The notes: generated by a model not told the origin, from the letters alone. A stretch of DNA of 64,000 bases from Plantago major (GCA_026545765.1 CM048844.1:56702932-56766931); one strand, 5' to 3'. Positions 42,735-54,389 are shown, counted from the first letter of the stretch. A program made the numbers and translations.

Positions 42735-43960
42735 GCACAATGGCTATTTGATAGTGGATGCGAAAGCACATGACAGAGACAAAGCAAATCGTTGATTACA
42801 AAGCTTGCAACACAGACCGATATCGATTTGTCGAGGAGAATTAAATCCTCTCTCGATTTGGCAACGCTAAATTGGGAACTTTAACAATCACCGATATATT
42901 ACATGTTAAGGATTTGAAATATAATCTATTTAGTATGAGCCATTTGTAGACAAGTGGTTTTACTATAAAATTCAAAGCTAACATCGCAAACTAATTGACA
43001 ATGAGTCAAAGCATAATCTTAGTTGGTCGGCGGAAAGGCGCCTTTATGTTGCCGATTGGCATCTCGCCACAATCAAGAATGTCTCATGGTGAGTCAATCT
43101 GGTCACATGTAAGAGCACCGTTATGGCACAAAAGAATGAGTCACTTGAACTTCAAAACTCAATAGACTTGCCAAGAAAGAGTTAGTGGTTGGTCTTCCTG
43201 CAACATCTTTCGTAAAGGATGGTATCTGCTCACGATGGGGAAACAATCTAAGATCTCTTTCAAGTACAAAATCGTACACTCTAAGAGTTAGACCACCGCA
43301 ACTTTTACACATGGATCTATTTGAATCATCTGAATTAGTTATGCAGAAAGAAGTATGGTCCGTTGTTGTAGATGACTTCTCAAGATTCACTTGGGTTGTC
43401 TTTTCCAAACACAAATCATGCTGTGGTGGAGATACCAAACTTGTCAAAAAGCTTGAAGTCATGAAAATGACAAGGTATCCGCAATCGTATTGCACTCATG
43501 GTACCGAGTTTGTCAACCAAGACATAAAGGAGTTTTTACCGCAAAGGTATACAACACTAACTTTCCTCTGTAAGAACACCTCAACAAAATGGTGTTGCGT
43601 AAAGGAAAAACAGAACCCTTAAAGAAGCCGCAAGGACAATGCTAATGACACCGAGATAAGTGAAATTTATCGGGTCAAGTCAGAAACACAAATTGTTACA
43701 CTCGTAATGTATGCTTGATAAACAAACACCATGACAGACCCCTATGAAATCTTGGTCAGTAGACCCTAATATCAAACATCCGAGAGTATTTGGTTGTAGA
43801 TGTTTTGTTCTAAACAATGGGAAAGATTATCGAGAACATTTCAACCAAAGGCAAATGAAGGTGTTTTTCGCTATTCCACAAACAAAGAAAGCTTACAGAG
43901 TTTACAACAAAAGAACAAAGAAAATTGAAGAATCGCCATGTCAGATTCTATGAAGGAAGT
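42735..43960 (+). pseudogene. element C protease motif and integrase
   Basis: WLFDSGCES near 42741 is the protease motif with a frameshift in KHMT. MSHLNFKT is near 43136, then LLHMDLFESS and DDFSRFTWVVF (43185-43622). The second and third catalytic motifs are only partly readable (CTHGTEFVNQ near 43492-43520, then TSTKWCCVKEK out of frame). Confidence 0.75.
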
Positions 43961-44339
43961 AAGAAAACACCTCCTATTGATAAACTCGTAAAGGTTCAAA
44001 GAACTATTATCGAGGGATCCTAAAGAAGAATCCTAAAGGAAAAACATCATTATGGAAAGTGAGGATGACTCTAACGAGAAAAGCTTGAAAAGCCTAGTAA
44101 CAACAAGATGACTCACAAACATGATGAGGAATTTCCTATGAGTTTTCCGTAAATGGAACAAAGTTATCGAGAACCTTCATCATGAAGAGGTATCAAAATA
44201 AGAATGTCAAATGCATGTCTCAGATATCTCTAACATCGAAAAGTGTCGATATCCATGACATTTCCCATATGTCGATATCTCGACATCGAAAAGTATCAAA
44301 TCAAAATCTTAGTGATTCACATTCAGATCACCGGATATT

Positions 44340-45960
44340 GATCCTACTAGCACTAAACCTATGATGAAATGGATCAAAGATCATCCTACAAAGGATATAA
44401 TCGACCGATTAATCGTGGTGTTAGACTAGAGAGCAATAGCCAAAATGCTAACTCTCTTTCGATGTTTCATCTCAATATTGAACCTAAAATATAGAAGAAG
44501 CATTAGGAGACCAAGACCGATCTCGCAATGCAAGAAGAGTCGATCAATTTGAGAGAAACAAAGTCCGAAACTAGTTCCATTTATAGAAGGAATATCCGTG
44601 ATTGGAACTAAATGGGTTTTCGTAAACAAGATGAATGAATCGTGAAATAACCGTAAACAAAGCAAGATTGGTTGCTAAGGATTTACTCGATCAAGGTTTA
44701 GATTTTGACGAGTCATATGCACCAGCCAAGCGATTGATGCAATAAGACTCTTTCTAGCCTTTGCACTCATAAAGATTTCAAAGTTTATCGATGGATGTCA
44801 AAAGTGCATTCCTAAACTATGAACTTGCGTAAGAAGTTTATGTTGAGCAACCACCGTGCTTTGAAGTTTCCTAAAGTAGAATGGTCTATAAACCATGTAA
44901 AGCTCAGATGGATCAAACAGCTCCAAGAGCATGGTATGACACTTTGGCCAAATACCTTCCGAAAAGTGGTTTCAAGAAAGGTGAAGTTGATAAAACTTTA
45001 TTTACCTTAAATCATGATGGGAAACTACTCGAAGTTCAAGTATATGTTGATGACATCACATTTGATCTAAGGACAAGCAACTTTGTAATGACTTTGCAAA
45101 TCTCATGAAAAGCAAGTTTGAGATGAGCATGATGGGAGAAATGAATTATTTCAGATTGCAAGTCAAGCAACTCAATGATGGAATATTCATTAGTCAAACA
45201 AAGTATGCAAAAGATATGCTCAAAATTCAATCTTAAGCCTTCCGAAAAGAATGCTAAGATACCTATGAGCATTGGAACCAAAATGACCTATACCGAATCG
45301 ATAAGAGTGTTGAAGAACATAAGTATAGGAAATTGATAGTTCACTACTTTACCTCACCGCAAGTAGACTGATATTCAATACGCCGTTGAGTATGTGCTAG
45401 ATTTCGCATAAATCTAATGCAAACACACTACAACATTGCTATGAAAATATTAAGGTATGTAAAGGGCAGAGATGTAGGATTGTGGTATCCTAAAGAAAGT
45501 GGATCGAGTTTAGCTCAGTACGCCGATTATGCCGGATCATTGTTTGATAGGAAAAGCACCTCGTGAACTTGTCAATTTCTGGTACTAGACTTATCTCATG
45601 GTTTAGCAAGAAGCAAAACTCAATTGCAACTTCTACCACAGAGGTAGTCAATATATTGTCACCGGTTGTTGTGCAACACAAATTCTGGATACAACAACAA
45701 CTTAAAGACTATGGACTCGATGAGAAGAAAACTCCCATTTTCTCGTGACAACACAAGTGCTATTATGCGATTACACGTAATCCTAAATTTCATGCCGTAA
45801 CAAAGCACATTGATGTTAGACATCACTTCATCGAGACCATGTTGAAAAAGGCAATATAGAGATACTCAAGATTGGCATCAAGACCAACTTGCGATATCTT
45901 CACTAAGCCACTACAAGAAAGTAGATTCTTAGCCTTAAGACATAGTCTTCGACTAATGAA
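44340..45960 (+). pseudogene. element C reverse transcriptase and RNase H
   Basis: Homologous to the A and B copies but in many short frames. The RT motifs [16 protein letters not shown] (shifted) and [13 protein letters not shown] survive, with an intact YVDD box near 45045-45056. RNase H has [15 protein letters not shown] (about 45600-45645), and the end matches [17 protein letters not shown]. Confidence 0.85.
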
Positions 45961-45969
45961 ACTACCAAT

Positions 45970-46110
45970 GAACCGAAAAGTTCGATATCCGAACGGGCAT
46001 CCAGAGAAGAGATATCTGGAACGGACATCCAGAGAAGAGGTATCTGGAACGGGTATCCAGAAAAGAGAAAAGAGAAATCTGGAACGGGAATCCAGAAGTC
46101 AAAAAAGGAT
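45970..46110 (+). repeat. repeated purine-tract unit of element C
   Basis: Four to five direct copies of a ~28-base unit centred on ATATCTGGAACGGGCATCC and AGAGAAGAG directly follow the pol end. Multiple polypurine tracts here are a known Sirevirus trait, thought to prime second-strand synthesis. Confidence 0.75.
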
Positions 46111-46280
46111 AAAGAGCAAAAAGATTGCTTAAGATCTCTGAGACGGGAACTCAGATATCTGAATCACTCTATAAACGGGGAACACAAAAGAGAATAGTAT
46201 AACTATCTGCAGTCAACTACTCTCTTGAAACTCGCATTGTTTCTATCTTGATGAAAAACTTGGAAAAATTCTAAGTATAA

Positions 46281-47583
46281 GACAGATTCAGATGCGAACA
46301 ATGTCCTTGGTCATACAGAATTGTGATTCAGATAGCAAGTCGCCAAAACTCATTAAATGGGCACAATTACACTTGCTGATTGTGATCATTGCTGAAGAAG
46401 CAATGGTGACCCTCGATGAAGTTAAGCGATTGATCTGTAGGGTGGAAATTAATTCACAGTAAATAGTGGACTGTTGAAATTCAGACATGGCCCACTAAGC
46501 ATTTAATGCCGAACTAGCTTTTTCTCACGCCTGTTTACTCCCCATAACTTTTTTTTTTCTATTTTCAAACTTACCAACAAAAATTACAGATAACCCTCCT
46601 AAAAAATTTAATAAATATTTTTAATATAAATTTTTATTATGAAATAACAAAAATTTACAAAACATAATGAAAAAATAGAAACAGGTCCATATTTTCATGC
46701 TCCATGAAAATAGCTTCTATGGATATATACTATGATTTGGTATTTTGTTCTATATTATGGTTGAAGAAAGATTTGTAAAAATGGAACCGGGAACCTTTAC
46801 TTGAGACATGAAAAGCGCTAAACGTCAACTGTGTTTCAGGACTGAGTAAGTTTATTTTAATATTTTTGTTATTTTTTGGAAGATTGTATTTGAAATATCA
46901 TTTTATTTCATTTTTTGTAAATCATTTTATATTTTTAGAACTAGTTTTAAAAATTAAATTTGCATTTAATTTATTTTAATTTAATGTTTAATGATAGAAA
47001 ATGTTTTTTTATTTATAAATATTGATATTGGACGCTCGTGAAAGGGAAGAGAAGGAAATTAGAAAATGTGACTGTTAAAAATAAGGCCATGTGTGGAAAA
47101 CAAATTTTGAAAGTTGAACATGGACCAATATGTTATTGTTGAAATAAGAGGGACCAAAGTGTTATTACCCTATATATTGGGGGGACCTGTGGTAATTTTC
47201 CCTAATATACACCATTTGTATACAAAACTAAGCAATAAACTTACAACATCTGGATACAAAAAAAAAAAAAAAAAAAAAAAAACCAAAAACTGAATCAAAA
47301 ATCAAAAAAACTGAAGAAACGAAGAAAATCAAGTCGATCTAACAACAAATCGAGGAACAAAAATGTCAATCTACCAATAATCGAAACATAAACAATATAG
47401 TAAATAAGAATATATTACAGAAAACACAAAAAAAAACACAAATCGAAGAACAAAACGTCAATCTACCAATAATCGAAGCATAAACAACATAGTAAATAAG
47501 AATCTAGCACAGAAAACACCAAAAAAAAAAAAAAAATTTAAGAACAAAATGGAAATGTAACTGTAATCGAAGCATACAAAACA
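46281..47583. other. AT-rich DNA without recognised genes
   Basis: Homology to element C ends near 46270. The rest is AT-rich with long A tracts (about 27 A at 47256-47282) and a short duplication, listed separately. No coding region is credible. Confidence 0.5.
47355..47575. repeat. 93-bp tandem duplication, about 2.5 copies
   Basis: GTCAATCTACCAATAATCGA starts at 47364 and again at 47457, each followed by an ATAAACAA...AGTAAATAAGAAT block and an A tract. A shorter third copy, with TAATCGAAGCATA, is near 47563. Confidence 0.75.
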
Positions 47584-47739
47584 TCAAAACATAGAGAAAA
47601 TCAAAAAAATAGACAGAGAAAATAACTTTCCAACTGCCGAAGGATTTTTATGAAGCAAAGGCAACTCCGTATTAACGGAAGCACCACCAGGAGGCTGAAC
47701 GGGACCAGACGCAGAAGGATTGGCATTCGAATCAGCCAT
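47584..47739 (-). CDS. small gene or first coding exon, 51 codons, function unknown
   Basis: The ATG at 47739 opens a frame beginning MADSNANPSASGPVQPPGG, rich in Pro, Ser and Asn, ending with a hydrophobic tail (LFSLSIFLIFSMF) and TGA at 47584. Upstream structure is that of a real plant gene start: a TATA box, a pyrimidine-rich leader with AAACCCTAG, and a leader intron with a GTATGT donor and a long T tract before CAG. The hydrophobic tail may be read-through into an intron, so this could be exon 1 of a larger gene whose other exons are lost or lie elsewhere. I do not recognise the protein. Confidence 0.45.
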   Translation of the reverse strand: MADSNANPSASGPVQPPGGASVNTELPLLHKNPSAVGKLFSLSIFLIFSMF

Positions 47740-47747
47740 TGAAAGCA

Positions 47748-47827
47748 CTGAAAAAAAAAAAAAGTAACTAAAAACACAACATAAACACTAACGAAAAGCA
47801 AACAGGAACGAAACAAGGAGGACATAC
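47748..47827 (-). other. leader intron of the small minus-strand gene
   Basis: The minus strand reads TTTACAG|GTATGTCC at the right edge and a run of thymines then CAG|TGCTTTCAATG at the left edge. The intron is 80 bases, a usual plant size. Confidence 0.45.
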
Positions 47828-47948
47828 CTGTAAATCGGAAGCAGATGTGTGTAAACTAGGGTTTCGAACGAGAATAGAAAATCGCCAGCAACTTCCGAAA
47901 GGGGAGAAGAAAATGAGAGAAAATGGTTAAAAAAACTTAAAAAGGGGA

Positions 47949-47957
47949 TATTTATAT
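47949..47957 (-). promoter_or_regulatory. TATA box of the small minus-strand gene
   Basis: The minus strand has CATATAAATATCCCC about 90 bases before the leader ACCCTAG and 210 before the ATG. It precedes a CT-rich initiator region. Confidence 0.4.
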
Positions 47958-48255
47958 GACCCAGATACCCGAGTGGATATCCGAACCCGGACCCAGGATT
48001 CGCAAATCAAAACCTGCGAGATTCAATAGCAACCAAGTCGTCATAAATTGTATATATTTGTCTTTTATTCAGGACTCTCATAGACTCTCATAGTCTATAG
48101 GACTCTTTTAAGTTTTAGTACATTACTAATAACTTAAAAAAATACTTCCTTCGGTCTTTTATAAGCTTGATCATTGACTGTTTTTGGTCAACCATAATCA
48201 ATTTTAACCACTAATTGAACTTAAAATATAATATTGTATTACTAGATAAACTTAT

Positions 48256-48517
48256 ACTCCCTCTGTTCTTTTACAATTGGTACATTTTAATTTTGCACCA
48301 TTTTTAAAGAAAATGAATAAAATAATAAGTAGATGGTGAAAAGTAAGAAAGATATTAGAAAACGTAAGAAAGAGATGAGAAAAAGTATGAAAGAGAGTGA
48401 TTAAATAATTAAAAGTTTGAGATAGTGGATTTCCAAAAAAAATAAATGTTAAACTTGTAAAAAATCCAAACCACCAAAATGGAAAAATGTAACACTTGTA
48501 AAAGAATCTGGAGAGAG
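48256..48517. mobile_element. Stowaway (Tc1/mariner) MITE
   Basis: About 262 bases with inverted ends. The left reads CTCCCTCTGTTCTTTTACAA; the right reads, inverted, CTCTCTCCAGATTCTTTTAC. Both are flanked by TA at 48254-48255 and 48518-48519. It has no coding capacity; such elements are moved by mariner transposase. Confidence 0.8.
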
Positions 48518-48591
48518 TATGATATGAAACATTACTTCATAAACTTTTGTTATATAATTTCGTTACATTTTTTATTATTATAGTATCAAAG

Positions 48592-50015
48592 TTTTTTTTT
48601 TTTTTGTAAAAGGAAAATTTATTAAAAATCAGAAACCATGAGCACAAGCTGTGCCTCAAACATACACAAGAACCATCCAATTGCCGTAGCTCTCTGCCAC
48701 AACATGACTCGGAAAATTCAACAATACATAATCCTTTCGAACAACTTGATTACTCTAAAATCTGTCCCAAAACCGTATCAATTCATTCAGCACAGAGGAA
48801 TTAAGGCCGCAAAGTATCTTTTGGAAATCTGTCCCAATCTGCCATCAACGCACAAGGTCGAATCATAATTCTATTCTTGAGCCAATACCACAAATTCAGT
48901 TTTATAGATTCGAAAGTGTCCTCCGGCGTAGTCCTAGTGCCATTGAAAAGAAGATTGTTCCGAGCTTTCCACACGTACCATAATGTCCCATGCCAGACCA
49001 TTAACCATTTCTCCTTGTCCTTCAAAGGTAGCACTTGAGCAAACTTAAGAATATTTGCTTCCATATCACCTTCCCAGCTGCAGAAAATATCCAGCCACCT
49101 GAAGATCTTTTCCCACACAGAAATCGCAAAGTTGCACAGAAAAAATAAGTGCAATGAAGTTTCATCTTCTCTTGACTCGCACACTTTACATTCCGCAGAA
49201 TTCTCTCCAACCAGGATGCATCTTTTCTTCAGATTCAGCAGCGTCGCCAATCTGTCCAGCATAACTCTCCAAGCAAAAGTGTTGAGATTTTGAGGTGTCC
49301 ACCTGTGCCACACCAGTTTGGTCCAGTGCTTAATCGAATCCTGTTCTCCTCCCATCCGAGCTTCAACCTGAATGGAGCCATCTTTTGTGTTGTAGATGTT
49401 CTCCTTTGATTTTATCCACGCCCAATGGTCTGCTTTGTCCACATTTAGCTTGTACCTGTTTATCACGCACAGAATTTCCTCCACCAAATTTTCTTCCCAA
49501 ACAAATAAACTTCTTCTCCAGGACCAATTTACACAATGGATCTCATCACTGTTGTCTAGCCTATCAGCCACCAAACAATTCTTTTCATTCTCCAGATTAT
49601 AGAGTCTAGGGAACAGTAACCTCAAGCTTCCACCCTCCTCTACCACGCATCATCCCAAGAATGAGTCGAAGTCCCATTCCCAACTTTCCTGACTAACCCG
49701 CTCCGAAACACCCAACAAATTTAACAATGTCTCTTCCCCACGACGACCACCCTTTGCTCCACACTTTTCGATTTTTGCATGATTCAACTATCTTATGAAA
49801 ATCCCCATATTTTGATTTCAATACTCGAACCCAAAGACCATTATTTTCCGAAAGAAGTCTCCAACCCCATTTACCAAGAAGCGCTAAATTAAACCAAGCA
49901 AGATTTTTAACTCCAAGCCCTCCTCTCTCCTTTGAACTACACACCAAGTCCCATTTAGTCCACGCCACCTTCTCTCTCTCTCTCGCCCCCCCCCCCCCAC
50001 CCACATGACCCCCCA
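48592..50015 (-). mobile_element. 5'-truncated LINE (L1-type) retrotransposon
   Basis: The minus-strand 3' end is a poly(A) tail seen as 14 T at 48592-48605. Coding blocks: 49693-50016 carries the C-terminal RT signature (SSKERGGLGVKN, LALLGKWGWRLL). 48801-49646 carries the zinc-binding domain that follows RT in plant LINEs (FAWRVMLDRLATLLNL, then CKVC...HLFFLC). The two blocks are separated by a frameshift near 49650-49690. The endonuclease and most of RT are absent, as expected of incomplete reverse transcription. The right edge lies in a C tract near 50000-50015; a convincing target duplication was not found. Confidence 0.85.
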
Positions 50016-50135
50016 AAGAAAGTTACATTGAAGTTTCTTAATTCGGTTTAGGACATAAATTGAGATTTTGAATATGTTATGATTTTAATGAGCAATATTA
50101 CTGTTTTAAGATGGTTATAGTTTTAAGCGTTTATT

Positions 50136-52023
50136 CTTCTCCTTTAGTGTGTTGTTTTTGTTTATCTCACTCCTTATGTGTGTAGTTTAAATCTCAATTA
50201 GAGTTCTTCGTTTGTGATACTTTTACTCTTTCTGTGTATTGTTTATATCTCAAATAGACTTCTCTGTTTGTTATTTATCCCACTCCTTTATTGTGTTGTT
50301 TAACCCTCGAGTAGAGTTTTACATTTGTTGTTTATCTCACTCCTTATGTGTGTGTGTTATTTAACTCTCAAGTAGAGTTCTTCGTTCGAAAGTAGTTTTA
50401 TGTTTGTTATTTATCCCACTCCTTTAGTGTGTTGTTTATCTCTCAAGTAGAGTTGTTCGTTTGTTGTTCATCCCTCTCCATTAGTGTGATTTTTTTATCT
50501 CTCAAGCAGAGTTGTTCGTTTGTTGTTCATCCCTCTCATTTAGTGTGATTTTTTTATTTGAGAGTTCAACAACACAAAAGGAGTAGGATTACTCCTTCTA
50601 TGTATGGTTAAAATCTTGAATAGACTTCTTCGTTTGACATTATCTCACTCCTTTTGTGTTGTTGAAATATCAAGTAGAGTTCTTCGTGCCTTATTTTATT
50701 ATTATACTGTGTTGTTTAACACAGAAGGAGTAAGAGTTAAACAACACACAATATGAGTAATAAATAAAACAATACACAAAAGGAGTGGAATGAACAACAA
50801 ATGAAGAATTCTACATGAGAGTTAAACAACACATTTTGTTGTCTATCCCTCTCCTTTAGTGTGTTGTTTTTATCTCTCAAGTGGAGTTGTTCGTTAGTTG
50901 TCTATCCCACTCCTTCTGTCTGTTGTTTAACTCGCAAGTACATTTATTCGTTTGTTGTTCATCCCTCTCCTTTAGTTTGTTGTTTTTATCTCTCAAGTAG
51001 AGTTGTTCGTTTGTTGTCAACACACTAAATGAGAGGGATAATGTGAAATGAAGAAGTACATTCGAGATTTAAACAATACACATAAGGAGTAGGATAGACA
51101 ACAAATGAACAACTTTACTTGAGAAATAAAAACAACACACTAAAGGAGAGGGATAGACAACAAGCGAAGAACTATACTTGAGAGTTAAACAATACACATA
51201 CATAGTGGGATAAACAACAAATGTAAAACTCTACTCGAGAGTTAAGCAACGTAATAAAGGAGTGGGATAGGTGTGTTGTTTAACTCTCAAGTAGATTAGA
51301 GTTCTTCGTTTATGATACTCTTACTCCTTCTGTGTATTGTTAAAAGCTCGAATAGTCATCTTCGTTTGAGATTATCCCTCTCCTTTAGTGTGTCGACAAC
51401 AAACTAACAACTTATTTCGAGATAAAACAACACACTAAAGGAGAGAGATGAACAAACGAATAAATGTACTTGAGAGTTAAACAACACATAAAAGGAGTGG
51501 GATAGACAACAAACGAAGAACTCATCTACTTGAGAGATAAACAACACACAAAAGGATTAGTGTGTTGTTTAACTCTCAAGTAGATTTATTCGTTTGTTGT
51601 TAATCCCTCTCCTTTAGTGTGTTGTTTATCCCACTCCTTTTGTGTATTGTTTAAACCTCAAATAGACTTCTGCGTTCGACATTATCTCACTCCGGTGTGC
51701 ATTGCATTTGTTGTTTTATCTCACTCCCTATGTGTGTTGTTTAACTCTCAAGTACATTTATTCGTTGTTGAACCCTCAAGTGGATGAACAACAAACGAAT
51801 AACTCGATTTGAGAGTTAAACAACACACTATCGAGTATGTCAATGAAGTCTATTCGAGATTTAAACAATACAACTCTTACTCCTTCTGTGCATTGTTTAA
51901 ATCTCGAATAGACTTCTTCGTTCGACACTATCACACTCCGGTAGTGTGTTGTTTGACTCTCAAGTAGAGTTATTCGTTTGTTGTTCTTCCCACTCCTTTA
52001 TGTGTGTTGTTTTTATCTCTGTG
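50136..52023. repeat. two-orientation array of ~60-bp repeats, left block
   Basis: The unit contains CTCAAGTAGAGTTNTTCG, a TTGTTGTTTATCCC segment and CTCCTTTAGTGTGTTG, about 55-62 bases in all. Direct copies fill 50136-50690. Inverted copies (ACACTAAAGGAG then TACTTGAGAG) appear at about 50715-50830, 51020-51260, 51400-51560 and 51780-51870, with direct copies between. No coding frame in it is meaningful. Confidence 0.85.
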
Positions 52024-53128
52024 TTTTTTTTTTAATTAAAAGGTGGAGTCAAGCTCCTCTTATTTAAAATAAGACAATACAATCACGGGGGTTTATAGGA
52101 ACCCGAGTACATCTCCAAGAAACTACTCAAAAGGAAGTCCAAACTAGCACAAAAGAAGTACGAGAAAAAGCTAGTCCTACCAATAGTTCTTCTAAGCCAT
52201 AACCTAATATCACCATCAACAAAATACGAGGATCCAAAGTCAAGCAAAAAATAATTCTGCTGCTCCACCGAAGAACCAATCATCCAAGTTAAAATTACCA
52301 ACCACTAGACTCCAATCCACCAACACTAGTGCCAACGAGCCAAACCTAGAAAAGAGATCTTCATTTTGTTTTTTTTGGGCTATACCTGCGAGACTTTTTT
52401 AACACCTTTTTCAGCATGGGAAGAGAAGAAGAATAAGACGCTTTCATCGAATTCTTTGTGGTTCTTCCTTTTCTGATCTCCGGAGGCTGGGAAGGAGGCA
52501 AAGTAGGCTCAACAACTTGTCCCATAATTTCTTCCATAATTTCACTTTCCTCATCATCCATATCTGCTGGAACAATAGGAGTAGGATCAACAGGAGACAA
52601 AATAAAAGGTCCATAAAGCCTTGTAATACGTCTCGAGGATCCTTTCAAGCTCCCGACTGAACGACTTCTAAATTTCCGCAAAAGCAGAGGCGCAACTTCC
52701 GGCACAGAATTATCTGCCAAATTGGTGTTTACCTCCAGAATTAGATCATCTGAGGCAACATCTCCCTGCCTATAATCTACCAAATTGTTAGTAGTATCCC
52801 CATGGTTTTCCTCCTCTTCCACTATGTCCAGATTAGCATTAAAGCTCAAATCCCGCTTAGGTAAATCCAATTGGCCAAACTGAGCACCTGGCTCTTCAAA
52901 AATAAACTCTTCATCCATCACCTCATTATCCACCAGAGCTGAAAAAGAATTCGGAATTTTCTCTTCAGCTAAAGAAGTAGGAAACAAATCCCCAACTTCC
53001 AGTACCACATTAGTTTCTTCCAAAGCCACTGTGTCTCCTACCTCTGAATCCTCCTTCTCCGAAAATTCCCTATCAACCACTTCATCTTCTTCAAGAGCCT
53101 CAAAAGAATTATACACCAAACCCGTTTG
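52024..53128 (-). mobile_element. retroposed 5'-truncated coding sequence within the repeat array
   Basis: A T tract at 52024-52033 marks a minus-strand poly(A) tail. About 330 bases of apparent 3' UTR follow, then an open frame of some 255 codons (52361-53128) that has no ATG and runs out of the right edge into the array. The protein is acidic (NSFEALEEDEVVDREF repeats a motif seen again as NSFSALVDNEVMDEEF) with a basic end (LKKVLKKSRR). The linker style resembles the tail of plant LINE ORF1/DUF4283 proteins, but this is only an impression. It could be a retrocopy of a host mRNA or of a defective LINE. Confidence 0.55.
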
Positions 53129-54255
53129 CTTAACTCTCAAGTAGAGTTGTTCGTTTGTTGTTCATCCCTCGAGTAATAAAATAAGGAATGATCCCACTAC
53201 TACTGTGTATTGTTTATATCTTACAATAGACTTCTTTGTTTCTCTGTTTGTAATTATCCCACTCCTTTATTTTGTTGTTTAACTCTCAATTAGAGTTGTT
53301 CGTTTGTTATCTATCCCACTCCATTTGTATTGTTTTTATCTCTCAAGAAGAGTTGTTCGTTTGTTGTTCATCCCTCTCCTTTAATGTGTTGTTTTTATCT
53401 CTCAAGTAGAGTTCTTCTATCCCAGTCCTTTAGTGTGTTGTTTAACTCTCAAGTAGATTTATTTGTTTGTTGTTCATTCATCTCCTTTAGTGTGTTATTT
53501 GTTTGTTGTTCATCCCACTCCTTTATTTTATTTTTTAAGAACACAATCTAATCTATCATCTAAAATCCAACAATTCCAGCTTATAGTTATCATTATGGGA
53601 TGAACAAAACAAATAAATCTACTTGAGAGTTAAACAACACATTAAAGGAGAGGGATGAACAACAACACATAATTTTCGTTTCTGGTCTATCCCACACCTT
53701 ATGTGTGTTGTTTAACCTCAAATAGAGTTCTTCGTTTGTGATACTCTTACTCCTTCTGTGTATTGTAGAGTTTTACATTTGTTGACAACACACTAAAGGA
53801 GAAGGATGTGTTGCTTAACTCTCGAGTAGAGTTTTACATTTGTTGTTTATCTCACAAAAGGAGTGGGATAAATAAGACACGCATAACTCAACTTGATTGA
53901 GTTAAACAACACACTAAAGGAGTGGGCTCAAATAGACTTCTCTGATTGTAATCATCCTTCTCCTTTAGTGTGTGTTTTTTTTTTATTTCTCAAGTAGAGG
54001 TGTTCGTTTGTTGTCTATCCTCCTTTAGTGTATTAACTCTCAAGTAGAGTTGTTCGCTTGTCGCCTATCCCACTTCTTTCAGGTGTTGTTCAATTCTCAA
54101 GTAGAGTTCTTCGCTTGTGCTACTCTTACTATTTCGCCTTCATTGTCCCACTACTTTATCAGGTTGTTTAACCCTCAGTAGAGTTATACATTTGTTGTGT
54201 ATCTCACTCCTTATGTGTGTTGTTGAACTCTCAAGTAGAGTTGTTCATTTTCTTT
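53129..54255. repeat. two-orientation array of ~60-bp repeats, right block
   Basis: The array of 50136-52023 resumes immediately after the retroposed insert with CTTAACTCTCAAGTAGAG. It continues, with inverted copies at about 53600-53660 and 53780-53925, to CTCTCAAGTAGAGTTGTTC at 54245. A non-repeat patch at 53545-53600 interrupts it. Confidence 0.85.
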
Positions 54256-54389
54256 TTGTTAGTGTTATAAGAGATGATGTTATGGTTTTAAGAAGTTACA
54301 GTATTATTTTAAGATGATTTGTTATAGTTTTAAGCTACAATCTAAAATCATGAAACCACCAATAAACAAGTCTAAAAGTTTCAGTAATG

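Larger units (their letters stand above)
38500..46280 (+). mobile_element. copia element C (same family), 5' LTR to pol, 3' end missing
   Basis: A plus-strand copy with LTR (38500-40148), PBS, gag, protease, integrase, RT, RNase H and repeated purine tracts, all heavily broken. Homology to the leader of the third gene stops near 46270, and no third gene or 3' LTR follows. It faces element B head-to-head. A short partial repeat of the LTR start (TGTTAGATATTT, 38488) lies directly before the LTR. Confidence 0.8.

Noticed and set aside
50136-54255. Open frames rich in SLKKSC/VCCSF-like peptides (for example 53330-53551)
   Set aside because: They are repeat-array translations with no domain, start context or conservation.
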